Below are positions 6,738 through 13,839 of a DNA stretch of 18,525 bases, piece after piece. Position 1 is the first letter of the stretch; each line of letters starts with the position of its first letter. This DNA comes from Sporomusaceae bacterium (GTDB lineage Bacteria > Bacillota_C > Negativicutes > Sporomusales_B > UBA7701): positions 1-18,525 of the forward strand of contig JALHDI010000057.1 of NCBI GenBank assembly GCA_022839045.1. Reading direction: 5' to 3'. The translations under genes were made by a program, and so were the position numbers. The notes beneath the pieces were generated by a model. The model was not told where the DNA came from. It worked only from the letters and a program-made list of their open reading frames with translations, and made no database searches.

Positions 6738-9392
6738 CTAGAGCGAATTGGCGTTCACCACCATACCCGGCGCGTACCCGACGGAGTAGCCCCCCGTCCG
6801 CTCCGGCCGGCTTTGCCGGAATGACTCGATCACCGCCAGCACCTTATCGTACTTCTCGTAGAACACCACGATCAGGTCGCCCGGCAGAGCGGCGGAAAGC
6901 GCGGCCTGCACCGCGGCATCCTCGTCGTAAATCGTCGTTATTCGGTCGGCGGCGATTCCGGCGTCCAAAGCGCCCCGGCACAGGAGCTCCGCCGTCTCGC
7001 CCGGACGGCGGCCGCGCAGATCTGCGTCCTCCTTGACGAACAGATAATCGAACCCGCAGCCGGCTACCCGGCCGACGTTCCTAATGACGTCGTCCCGCCG
7101 GTCCCCCGGGGCGGCGATAACGCCCACCAGCCGGTTGGCGCCGAGACGCTTGGCCGTATTGAGCAGCGCCTGGTAGCCTGCAGGATTGTGGCCGTAATCG
7201 ACGCATACCCGGAAATCGCCGATCTTCATAATATTGAGGCGCCCCGGGTTCTGGTCGAAACTCGACAGCCCCCCGCGGATGTAACTGACCGGCACCTTCA
7301 TGCAGTAGCACGCCGCCGCAGCGATGACGGCGTTCTGCACGTTGTGGAGGGCGATGCCCCCCAGCGTCACCGGCACGTCCTCCACCCTGACGATCGGCCG
7401 GCCGAGGCGGCCGCAGGCGGCGTAGATAATGCCGTCCTGCACGAAAAAAGCCTTGCCGCCGACGCTCAGGTGACGGCGGATAAGCAGATTATCCGGCTCG
7501 GTGCTGAAATAGGCGATATCGCCCTTGGCCCGTCCCCTGAGCGCGGTTACGTAAGGATCGTCGGCGTTCAGCAGGGTATGGCCGCCAGGCCGTACTACCT
7601 CAACTAGCAGCGACTTGATGAAAACGAGGTCTTCGATATCCTCGATGCCATCCTGCCCCAGATGGTCCTCGCTGATGTTGGTAACGACAGCGACGTCGCA
7701 GGCGTCGAACCCCAGCCCGCTGCGCTGCATGCCCCCGCGGGCCGTCTCCAGCACCGCCACCTCTACCGCCGGGTCGGTCAGCACGGTGCGCGCGCTGACC
7801 GGGCCGGTCGTATCCCCTTCCACAACGCGGCGGTTGCCGATATAGATGCCGTCGGTGGTGGTCATTCCGGCGCAATACCCGGCGTACTGCCAGATATGCC
7901 CGATCATCCTGCTCACCGTCGTCTTGCCGTTGGTGCCGGTTATGGCGATAACCGGGATACGGCCGTCGCCGCGGGGGAAAAGGTGCTCGACGATCCGGGC
8001 GGCCACATCGCGCGGTTTCCCGGCCGACGGATAATGATGCATGCGGATGCCCGGCGCGGCGTTCACCTCGATCACCACCCCACGCCCGCCGCCGATCGGC
8101 TGGCCGATATCCTCGGCCACCATATCAACCCCGGCGATATCGAGCCCCAGCAGCGCCGCCGCCCGTTCCGCGAGCAGCACATTGTCGGGGTGGACGGCGT
8201 CGGTCACGTCCACCGCCGTTCCGCCGGTGCTCAGGTTGGCGTTCTCGCGGATATATACGACCCGCCCCGCCTCCGGCACCGCCTGCGGCGTCAGGCCCTG
8301 CCTGGCGAGCACCGTGATCGCCACCGGATCGATCTTGATCTTGGTCAGCGGCCGCTCATGCCCTTCGCCCCGCAGCGGGTCGCGGTTGACCCTCTCCACG
8401 AGCTCGCTCACGCTGCGGAGGCCGTCACCCATCACGTACGCCGGGATGCGCTCGGCCGCCGCCGCCATTTTGCCGCCCACTATGCACAGCCGGTACTGCC
8501 GGCCAGGGATGAACTCCTCCACAAGCACCCGTCGGTCGAAAGCGGTAGCGATGGCAAACGCCCGCTCAACCTCGGCCGGGGCCGTGATGTTAAGCGTCAC
8601 TCCCTTGCCTTGATTGCCGCCGGCCGGCTTCACCGCCACCGGCCGGCCCAGATACTCGGCCGCCCGCACCGCTTCCGCCGTCGACTCGGCCACCAGCCCG
8701 TCCGGGACAGGCACGCCGCCCCCGGCCAACACATGCTTGGTGAGCGACTTATCGCACGCCAAATCCACGGCCAGCGCCCCCGTCTTACCGGTGACCGTCG
8801 CCCAGATCCTTTGCTGCCGGCACCCGTAGCCGAGAACCAGCAAATCCTCGCCGGCCACCCGCGTAACCGGGATATCGCGCCGCGCTGCCGCCTCGGCGAT
8901 CGCGGCCGTGCTCGGCCCCAGGCTGCCGGCTTCCCCCGCCCCGCGGATGCGGGCGACCGCCGCCGCCGCGTCGTAAGCGCCGCCCGCGAGCAGAGTCGCC
9001 AGGAGCTCCCCGGCCTCCCGCACCGCCTGGACGGCGGCGGTCGCCGCCCGGTACCCGGCCACGACATCGTACACGCCCGCCCGGTCCGTTTCCCGCGCCT
9101 TGCCGAAACTCACCTCATAGCCCGCCAGGCATTGCAGTTCGATCATCACATGCTCGAAGACATGGGGCAGATAAGTCCCCTCCGTCAGCCGTTCCGCGAA
9201 CCCGCCCGGATATCCCCGGCTGCAGCCGTGCTCCGCCAGCCCCGGCAGAGCCGACAACAGGCGGGGGGCGAACCCTCCCAGCGCACTCGTGGGGACATTC
9301 TCGCCCTCGCCGAGCTCCAGCCTCACCCGCAGCACGGGGCGGTAGCTGTAAATATTGGCCCCCGGCAATGTATGTACCGAAAGTATCTGCAT
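6738..9392 (-). CDS. cphA: Cyanophycin synthetase
   Basis: CphA builds cyanophycin, a poly-aspartate backbone with arginine side chains used as a nitrogen store, by ATP-dependent ligation in the cytoplasm. The 884-residue length matches the family. An N-terminal domain (about 1-160, with TYLPHVFEHVMIELQ near 73-87) is followed by an ATP-grasp domain (about 210-475: AVKPAGGNQGKGVTLN near 253-268, VEEFIPGRQYR, VIEVNAAPGIRMH). The C-terminal part is a Mur-ligase-like domain with P-loop GTNGKTTVSRM at 486-496 and NISEDHLG near 572. All active-site landmarks are present, so it looks functional. The ATG has AGGAGG at 8 nt. It lies 71 bp downstream of cphB with a terminator-like hairpin between. Confidence 0.97.
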   Translation of the reverse strand: MQILSVHTLPGANIYSYRPVLRVRLELGEGENVPTSALGGFAPRLLSALPGLAEHGCSRGYPGGFAERLTEGTYLPHVFEHVMIELQCLAGYEVSFGKARETDRAGVYDVVAGYRAATAAVQAVREAGELLATLLAGGAYDAAAAVARIRGAGEAGSLGPSTAAIAEAAARRDIPVTRVAGEDLLVLGYGCRQQRIWATVTGKTGALAVDLACDKSLTKHVLAGGGVPVPDGLVAESTAEAVRAAEYLGRPVAVKPAGGNQGKGVTLNITAPAEVERAFAIATAFDRRVLVEEFIPGRQYRLCIVGGKMAAAAERIPAYVMGDGLRSVSELVERVNRDPLRGEGHERPLTKIKIDPVAITVLARQGLTPQAVPEAGRVVYIRENANLSTGGTAVDVTDAVHPDNVLLAERAAALLGLDIAGVDMVAEDIGQPIGGGRGVVIEVNAAPGIRMHHYPSAGKPRDVAARIVEHLFPRGDGRIPVIAITGTNGKTTVSRMIGHIWQYAGYCAGMTTTDGIYIGNRRVVEGDTTGPVSARTVLTDPAVEVAVLETARGGMQRSGLGFDACDVAVVTNISEDHLGQDGIEDIEDLVFIKSLLVEVVRPGGHTLLNADDPYVTALRGRAKGDIAYFSTEPDNLLIRRHLSVGGKAFFVQDGIIYAACGRLGRPIVRVEDVPVTLGGIALHNVQNAVIAAAACYCMKVPVSYIRGGLSSFDQNPGRLNIMKIGDFRVCVDYGHNPAGYQALLNTAKRLGANRLVGVIAAPGDRRDDVIRNVGRVAGCGFDYLFVKEDADLRGRRPGETAELLCRGALDAGIAADRITTIYDEDAAVQAALSAALPGDLIVVFYEKYDKVLAVIESFRQSRPERTGGYSVGYAPGMVVNANSL

Positions 9393-9443
9393 CTCCTAGT
9401 CCTCCTAGTGCCTTCTGTGCCGAAGCTGTTCCCGGCAGGACGC

Positions 9444-9472
9444 AAAAACGCCGCGGCCTAACCTTAGCCGCG
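9444..9472 (-). terminator. Terminator-like hairpin between cphB and cphA
   Basis: On the minus strand CGCGGC and GCCGCG form a stem around a TAA-GG-TTA core, then GCGTTTTT follows. The cphB stop codon lies inside the stem. It could reduce or condition read-through from cphB into cphA. The short T-run and a bulge make its efficiency uncertain. Confidence 0.5.
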
Positions 9473-10273
9473 TTCGTACGGCAAGCGTCGCTTCAAGTCG
9501 TAACCATAACCGCTGGGCAGAATATGCAAAATAACATTGGTCAGCGCCAACGGATCGTACCGCTTCGACTCGGAAATATTCGAGTGCACCACCCGCTGGC
9601 CGTCGATCACCGTCACCGTCTGCGACCCAATAACCTCGCAAACCCGCTGGGGCGAAACAACCAGCGCCGTGTCCTCGTCGATGCCGACACCGAGAATATG
9701 GGGATTCTGGGCCACCGCCGCCAGCAGACGGTTGATCCGGCCCCGCTGCGCGAAATGCTGGTCGATGACCACCTCCTCCAGCAGGCCCATCCCGTGGGCC
9801 ATGCTCAGCGCCGCCTTCTTCGGCGTCTCGCTCGAGCTGCCGTCGACGATCATCGTATCGCTCATCACCGACGCGCCGGCGCTCGTGCCGGCGATCACCA
9901 CCCCCCGCCGGTAAGCGCGGCGAATAGCCGCGTCCACCTCCGACCCGCCGAGGATGCTCGTCAGCCGGAGCTGGTCGCCGCCTGTAAAGAAAACGCCCGT
10001 GCAATTATCAAGCTCGCCGTAATGATGCCTGGCGTTGGCCTCCTGGCGGCTCATCACCGAAATGATGCTCACGCCCGCGGCGCCCAGCTCGGTCAGAATG
10101 GCGCGGTATTCTTCCCCCGTTTCGCCGGGGTGTTCGGTGGCCGTCGTCATCACCGCGATCACCGCCTCACGCCCGCCGGCCATCGTCACGAACCTTCGCA
10201 AAATAACGCAATCGCCCCGCTTGTCCTCGTTACCGCCGATAACAAGCAGATTGCCTGTCCCGTCTCCGATCAT
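9464..10273 (-). CDS. cphB: Cyanophycinase
   Basis: A serine exopeptidase of the S51 family that cuts cyanophycin into beta-Asp-Arg dipeptides. From ATG 10273 the protein is 269 residues, the usual size. It has LLVIGGNEDK near the N-terminus, VFFTGGDQLRL, the nucleophile elbow AGTSAGAS (catalytic Ser) and DQHFAQRGRINRL, all typical. The start was chosen because GGGAGGCGGG lies directly upstream; the open frame continues 25 codons further without family similarity. It is upstream of cphA on the same strand, so store-making and store-using enzymes are probably cotranscribed. The gene diverges from an L,D-transpeptidase across a 161-bp gap. Confidence 0.96.
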   Translation of the reverse strand: MIGDGTGNLLVIGGNEDKRGDCVILRRFVTMAGGREAVIAVMTTATEHPGETGEEYRAILTELGAAGVSIISVMSRQEANARHHYGELDNCTGVFFTGGDQLRLTSILGGSEVDAAIRRAYRRGVVIAGTSAGASVMSDTMIVDGSSSETPKKAALSMAHGMGLLEEVVIDQHFAQRGRINRLLAAVAQNPHILGVGIDEDTALVVSPQRVCEVIGSQTVTVIDGQRVVHSNISESKRYDPLALTNVILHILPSGYGYDLKRRLPYERG

Positions 10274-10380
10274 CCCGCCTCCCGACCTATCCCGGCATAA
10301 AACACTATCCACTGCTATTTTTGCCCTGCCCCGGCCCCGTCTATACAAAAATTTCCGGAAAACACCACCATCCCCGCCGA

Positions 10381-10389
10381 CATATAATG
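10381..10389 (+). promoter_or_regulatory. Candidate -10 element upstream of the L,D-transpeptidase
   Basis: CATATAATG stands out in GC-rich surroundings 45 bp before the start codon. It contains a perfect TATAAT and also fits the CATA-type -10 of sporulation sigma factors. No convincing TTGACA-like -35 was found 17 bp upstream, which leaves the sigma factor open. Confidence 0.4.
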
Positions 10390-10434
10390 ATTTAGTCAGG
10401 GAGAATAGGTCCTGTACTCGAGGAGGTCGAAAAA

Positions 10435-11070
10435 ATGCAACTCCGGTTCCTCTACCCGCCCCGCCGCCCGATCGAGGCCTGGCTCAAAGAAGGTGAAAGC
10501 CGCCCCATCGTCGCCGAAGTCCAGAAACTCCTTGCCGGGTACGGCCTGTACGCAGGCGAACCCCACGGCTGCTACGACGCCGCTACCGCCGATGCCGTCA
10601 GGCGATTCCAGGAGCTGCGCGGCCTAAAACCCACCGGTCAGCTCGACCCCGTCACCTACTGCCTGCTGCTTGCGCCCGCCGCCACCGCCGACATCCAGCC
10701 CGCCGCCGTCGTCGAACGCGCCGTCCCCACCCTGCCCCGCGCCAAAATTCACATCGCCAAATCGGTCCGCCGCCTCACCCTCTACGACGGCAATACCGCT
10801 CTCAGGCAATACCCCATAGCCATCGGCAAGCCGGTTACCCCCACCCCGGAAGGCAACTACGCCATCGCCACCAAAATCCTCAACCCCGGCGGCGTCCTCG
10901 GCAGCCGCTGGATGGGACTCAACTACGACGCCTACGGCATCCACGGCACCAACGCCCCGTGGAAAATCGGCCAGATGGTCTCCAACGGCTGCATCCGTAT
11001 GCACAACGCCAACGTCGAAGAGCTATTCCAGTTTGTTTCCGTCGGCTGCCCGGTAACCATCAGGAATTAG
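10435..11070 (+). CDS. L,D-transpeptidase (YkuD) with peptidoglycan-binding domain
   Basis: A 211-residue enzyme expected to form or edit 3-3 peptidoglycan cross-links. It has a PG_binding_1 domain (about 24-78, with VAEVQKLLAGYGLYAGEPHG and DAVRRFQELRGLKPTGQLD) and a YkuD catalytic domain (about 103-210). The signature His-Gly-Thr is at 170-172 and SNGCIRM at 183-189, with Cys186 as nucleophile. No signal peptide or membrane segment is visible at the N-terminus, so export is unexplained; release into the forespore/mother-cell space is one possibility. The ribosome site GAGGAGG is strong. The 3' end overlaps the convergent HipA-like gene by 48 bp. The transcript presumably enters that gene in antisense, since no terminator fits between them. 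Confidence 0.93.
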   Translation: MQLRFLYPPRRPIEAWLKEGESRPIVAEVQKLLAGYGLYAGEPHGCYDAATADAVRRFQELRGLKPTGQLDPVTYCLLLAPAATADIQPAAVVERAVPTLPRAKIHIAKSVRRLTLYDGNTALRQYPIAIGKPVTPTPEGNYAIATKILNPGGVLGSRWMGLNYDAYGIHGTNAPWKIGQMVSNGCIRMHNANVEELFQFVSVGCPVTIRN

Positions 11071-11823
11071 CGCTGACAGGCAGGTAACGATATCGGCCGC
11101 CATATCGCGCCGCGCCGCCAGGAAGGCGACTACCGCCTGCCGCTCGCCGGCGTGGGGCAGCCACTCCGACGGCACCCCCGCCACCAGCTCGGTAATGAAC
11201 GAATCGCTCCAGCCCTGCACTCTGGCCAGATAAGGCGCGAAATCCTCCGGCCGCAGATAATGGCGCAGCAGCGTCCCGTAAACGCCGTGCCGGTTGACCC
11301 TCACCCGCGGCGTCAGCCGCCTCAGCGTATCCTCAGTCCACAGGGCGCGGCGGAAAAAGTGGGAATTGTCGATCGCGTAGATCCGCCAGCCGTGCGCCTC
11401 ACGCCGCAGCAGGAGGTTGCGCCGGTTGAGCGTCCGGTCCATATTGTGGGCCAGGTGGTCGAGCAACATCACCCCCGCCATCTCCGGCCGATTGATCGCC
11501 CGCGCGACGTTGTGGCGGCACAGGTACTCCGTTCCGCTCAGATAACGGCAGGCGAAATGCCGCCCCGGCGCCACCCCGGCCACCGCCAGCCGCCGGCTCC
11601 GCCTCAGCAGCCCCTCCTCCAGCTTGATCATCCCGCCCGGCGGAAAACACAGCCCCAGCGTCTCCCCCAGCCGGGCGCCGATCAGCTCGTTGGCCAGCAC
11701 CTTCGGCCCCAAGCGGTTATTCTGCAGCTTTACCACGTACACCCGGCCGTCGTCCGCCCGGAAAAGCTGGGGCGACGTCACGCCCCGCCCGGTGGCGCCC
11801 AGATGCTCGAGAGCAACCAGCAT
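11023..11823 (-). CDS. HipA-like kinase family protein
   Basis: A 266-residue protein resembling the stand-alone HipA-type kinase domain (HipA_2 group). Visible kinase features are VYVVKLQNN (Lys32 as candidate ATP-binding lysine), NELIGARLGE with a conserved Glu, the catalytic-loop-like segment HNMDRTLNRRNLLL at 126-139 (Asp129, Asn136), and IYAIDNSHFF at 149-156 in place of the metal-binding DFG. There is no HipB partner next to it, so a classic toxin-antitoxin pair is unlikely. The target is unknown. The ATG has a GGGGAGGGG site. A CATATATTA element lies 27 bp upstream. The gene converges on the L,D-transpeptidase with a 48-bp overlap, so its last 15 or so residues are coded opposite that gene. 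Confidence 0.75.
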   Translation of the reverse strand: MLVALEHLGATGRGVTSPQLFRADDGRVYVVKLQNNRLGPKVLANELIGARLGETLGLCFPPGGMIKLEEGLLRRSRRLAVAGVAPGRHFACRYLSGTEYLCRHNVARAINRPEMAGVMLLDHLAHNMDRTLNRRNLLLRREAHGWRIYAIDNSHFFRRALWTEDTLRRLTPRVRVNRHGVYGTLLRHYLRPEDFAPYLARVQGWSDSFITELVAGVPSEWLPHAGERQAVVAFLAARRDMAADIVTCLSALIPDGYRAADGNKLE

Positions 11824-11850
11824 CGCTATCCCCTCCCCGTTTCAACGCTA

Positions 11851-11859
11851 TAATATATG
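11851..11859 (-). promoter_or_regulatory. Candidate CATA-type -10 element for the HipA-like gene
   Basis: The minus strand reads CATATATTA, which fits the CATAnnnTA pattern of sigma-K -10 boxes; TATATT within it could instead serve sigma-A. An AAC lies about 16-18 bp upstream, weakly like the sigma-K -35 (mACm). It lies just beyond the upstream gene's terminator. Confidence 0.35.
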
Positions 11860-11884
11860 AAGACGGGGGAGGCAAGTTGCCGGC

Positions 11885-11915
11885 AAAAGAAAATCCCGGA
11901 CGCGTGTCCGGGATT
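11885..11915 (-). terminator. Intrinsic terminator after the SDH-family proteinase gene
   Basis: A perfect 10-bp stem (AATCCCGGAC / GTCCGGGATT, 4-nt loop) is followed on the minus strand by TTTTCTTTT. It starts 16 bp after the stop codon at 11932 and separates the proteinase from the HipA-like gene. Confidence 0.93.
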
Positions 11916-11931
11916 CACTCTGCTATCTCAC

Positions 11932-12768
11932 TTACTCCAACGGCTTCTTGAAAGTATCCCGTCCGTAGGGCACCGGGATATACTGGACCGACGGACGCCG
12001 CTGGGCGGGCTGGGGATAAAGCTCCATCAGGTCGTAGACCTCCGTCGGCAGCTCGCGCACGACCGGCAGCCCCATATCCGCGAGCTGATCGCAGGTAATC
12101 GGATAATCGTGGGTCCAGCGTCCCTCGCTCAGAGTACGGGCCAGGGACTGGGCCGCCTCCGGCGACAGCTTGTCGGACAGCAGCCTGGTCAGGAATTCTT
12201 CCACCTGGCGCATCGCCTTGCCCGCCATATCGGCGAGAATGAGCGTATTATCGTCCACTCTGTTGATATTCTTCTGCGCCACCGCCTTCAGGATCGACGC
12301 CGCCGGGTACTGGCCGAGCTGCGGGTCGACCGGCCCCAGTACCGCGTTGCAGTCCATCACGATCTCGTCGGCGGCCAGGGCGATCATCGTCCCCCCGCTC
12401 ATAGCGTAGTGAGGCACGAAAACCGTCACCTTGGCCTTATGACGCATCAGGGCGTGCGAAATCTGCTCCGACGCCAGCACCAACCCGCCGGGGGTATGGA
12501 GGACAAGATCGATGGGCATATCGGGAGGGGTCAGATGGATGGCCCGCAGCACCTGTTCGGAATCCTCGATATTGATATAGCGGCTCAGCGGCAGGCCGAG
12601 AATACTGATAGCCTCCTGACGGTGAATCATCGTGATGAGGCGCGACTGGCGGCGCTCTTCGATCGCCCTGATCAGCTTGAGGCGGGCCCGCGCGATCCCC
12701 TGCTGCCGCAGCATCGGCCACACCGTGAAAGCGATGAAGATAATCCAGAAAAACTGGCCGAAATCCAT
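11932..12768 (-). CDS. Membrane-anchored Clp-fold serine proteinase (SDH_sah family)
   Basis: A 278-residue protein of the SDH_sah family (Clp/crotonase-fold proteinase related to SppA and archaeal serine dehydrogenase proteinase). An N-terminal hydrophobic helix (about 4-20, FGQFFWIIFIAFTVWPML) probably anchors it in the membrane. The Clp-fold core follows, with LVLHTPGG at 88-95, the nucleophile segment AMSGGTMIAL (Ser124) and LGPVDPQLGQYPA at 144-156. The start ATG 12768 is preceded by GGGAGG at 7 nt; the frame is open 10 codons further but without such a site. It has its own terminator and follows the terminator of the DUF3794 operon, so it is probably monocistronic. The substrate is unknown. 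Confidence 0.9.
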   Translation of the reverse strand: MDFGQFFWIIFIAFTVWPMLRQQGIARARLKLIRAIEERRQSRLITMIHRQEAISILGLPLSRYINIEDSEQVLRAIHLTPPDMPIDLVLHTPGGLVLASEQISHALMRHKAKVTVFVPHYAMSGGTMIALAADEIVMDCNAVLGPVDPQLGQYPAASILKAVAQKNINRVDDNTLILADMAGKAMRQVEEFLTRLLSDKLSPEAAQSLARTLSEGRWTHDYPITCDQLADMGLPVVRELPTEVYDLMELYPQPAQRRPSVQYIPVPYGRDTFKKPLE

Positions 12769-12827
12769 ACTGTTGCCTCCCATGTGCATTTTTTTCAAAA
12801 ATTCCCCGGCTGCGGCGAAATTTCCTC

Positions 12828-12847
12828 TTTTGGCGCCTCAGCCAAAA
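12828..12847. repeat. Inverted repeat upstream of the SDH-family gene
   Basis: TTTTGGC and GCCAAAA flank a 6-nt GCCTCA loop. It lies between the terminator of the DUF3794 genes and the proteinase start. It overlaps the T-tract of that terminator, so it may be a second terminator stem, mainly for the plus strand, or an operator for the proteinase gene. Confidence 0.45.
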
Positions 12848-12872
12848 TAAAAGACCACGGCAATAACCGTGG
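12844..12872 (-). terminator. Intrinsic terminator of the DUF3794 operon
   Basis: Ten bp after the TAA at 12883, the minus strand shows a CCACGG/CCGTGG stem with a 6-nt loop followed by TCTTTTATTTT. Confidence 0.85.
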
Positions 12873-12882
12873 CCCGTTCTTG

Positions 12883-13803
12883 TTAACCCTTCGGCATCTC
12901 CGCGGCCGCGCCCACGCTCAGGAGCCAGCCGGCGATCCAGCCGGTTGTCGAGCCGTCGCTCAGCACCACTCGGTACCAGCCGAACGCCTGATCCTTCAGC
13001 GTCACCACGTCGTTGGTATTGACCTGGGTGACGACCGGGAAATTCGTGCCGGGACCGGTACGGACGTTAACCCTGGCGCCCGTGACCGTCGCCGTGCCGC
13101 TGACGCCCATGCTCACACCCGCCGTCGGCTCTACCCCCGGACCGGTGACGATAACGTTGCCCGTGGATACCACGCTTGCGTAAGCCAACGCATCGGAGGC
13201 GCTGGCCGAGGTCACCTCCACCACCCCGACCTCATCGATCGGCGAGAGGGCGTATACATCCATCTCGGTGGTCGTTACCACCCTGGTCCACACTTTAAGT
13301 ACGATGGTTATATGCACCTTCCGGTCGTTATGACGCCGGTGGAAGTCATAGTCTATATACTCCACCAGCACGTCGGCGGTCGCCTTCATGTCCGGCATGG
13401 CGCCTTCGACCACAATATCCCGCGTCCAGCGCTGCTCCCGCTCGAAGGCGTGAACCGGCTGGCTAGGCAGATCGGCAACATACAGCACCTTGACTTCCAG
13501 TTTGCCGCGGACGATAACCTTGTTAGGAATAACATCGACGCTCTTGATGCAGACATCCTTCACGAATACGTCTATTACCTGCTCGATACTGGGTTTCGGA
13601 TCAGGAACCGTCATATCGAATTCCACGACCCGCTGCTCCATATTGGCGCCCAGAACCTGTTCCACCTGGATCGTTGCCGGACCGGGCTCGGGACAGCCGC
13701 ACACCAGCTCGGCGCTCTCCACCGTCCCGGTGCCGGTAGTCACCATGACGGTTTCCGACGTCGCGGAGGCCGAACCGGAGCTCTGCCTCTTCTTGTCAAC
13801 CAT
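12883..13803 (-). CDS. DUF3794 (SPOCS) protein with C-terminal SH3 domain
   Basis: A 306-residue protein. Residues about 40-180 form a SPOCS/DUF3794 domain, the fold found in SipL of Clostridioides, where family proteins help attach the spore coat. Core segments are PSIEQVIDVFVKDV at 71-84 and KVIVRGKLEVKVLYVADLP at 95-113. Residues about 239-297 are a bacterial SH3 domain (ARVNVRTGPGTNFPVV and GWYRVVLSDGSTTGWI), typical of cell-wall binding. A Ser/Thr/Val/Gly-rich linker (about 195-238) joins them. No signal peptide and no LysM domain are seen, so this is not SipL itself. The ATG has a GGGGGGA site. It is 36 bp downstream of the paralogue at 13840 and ends in a terminator. A spore-surface role is inferred from the family and from nearby yabG. 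Confidence 0.88.
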   Translation of the reverse strand: MVDKKRQSSGSASATSETVMVTTGTGTVESAELVCGCPEPGPATIQVEQVLGANMEQRVVEFDMTVPDPKPSIEQVIDVFVKDVCIKSVDVIPNKVIVRGKLEVKVLYVADLPSQPVHAFEREQRWTRDIVVEGAMPDMKATADVLVEYIDYDFHRRHNDRKVHITIVLKVWTRVVTTTEMDVYALSPIDEVGVVEVTSASASDALAYASVVSTGNVIVTGPGVEPTAGVSMGVSGTATVTGARVNVRTGPGTNFPVVTQVNTNDVVTLKDQAFGWYRVVLSDGSTTGWIAGWLLSVGAAAEMPKG

Positions 13804-13839
13804 TGTCTTCCCCCCTTCTCCTGGAGTATGGGAACCTGT

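Noticed and set aside
7662..9461. A plus-strand open frame of about 600 codons opposite cphA
   Set aside because: Composition (His, Arg, Pro, Gly) and lack of domains mark it as a shadow of cphA; no ribosome site at the start.
11023..11823. HipA-like gene as a type II toxin-antitoxin system
   Set aside because: No HipB-like helix-turn-helix gene is adjacent, and the protein resembles the stand-alone kinase group rather than full-length HipA.
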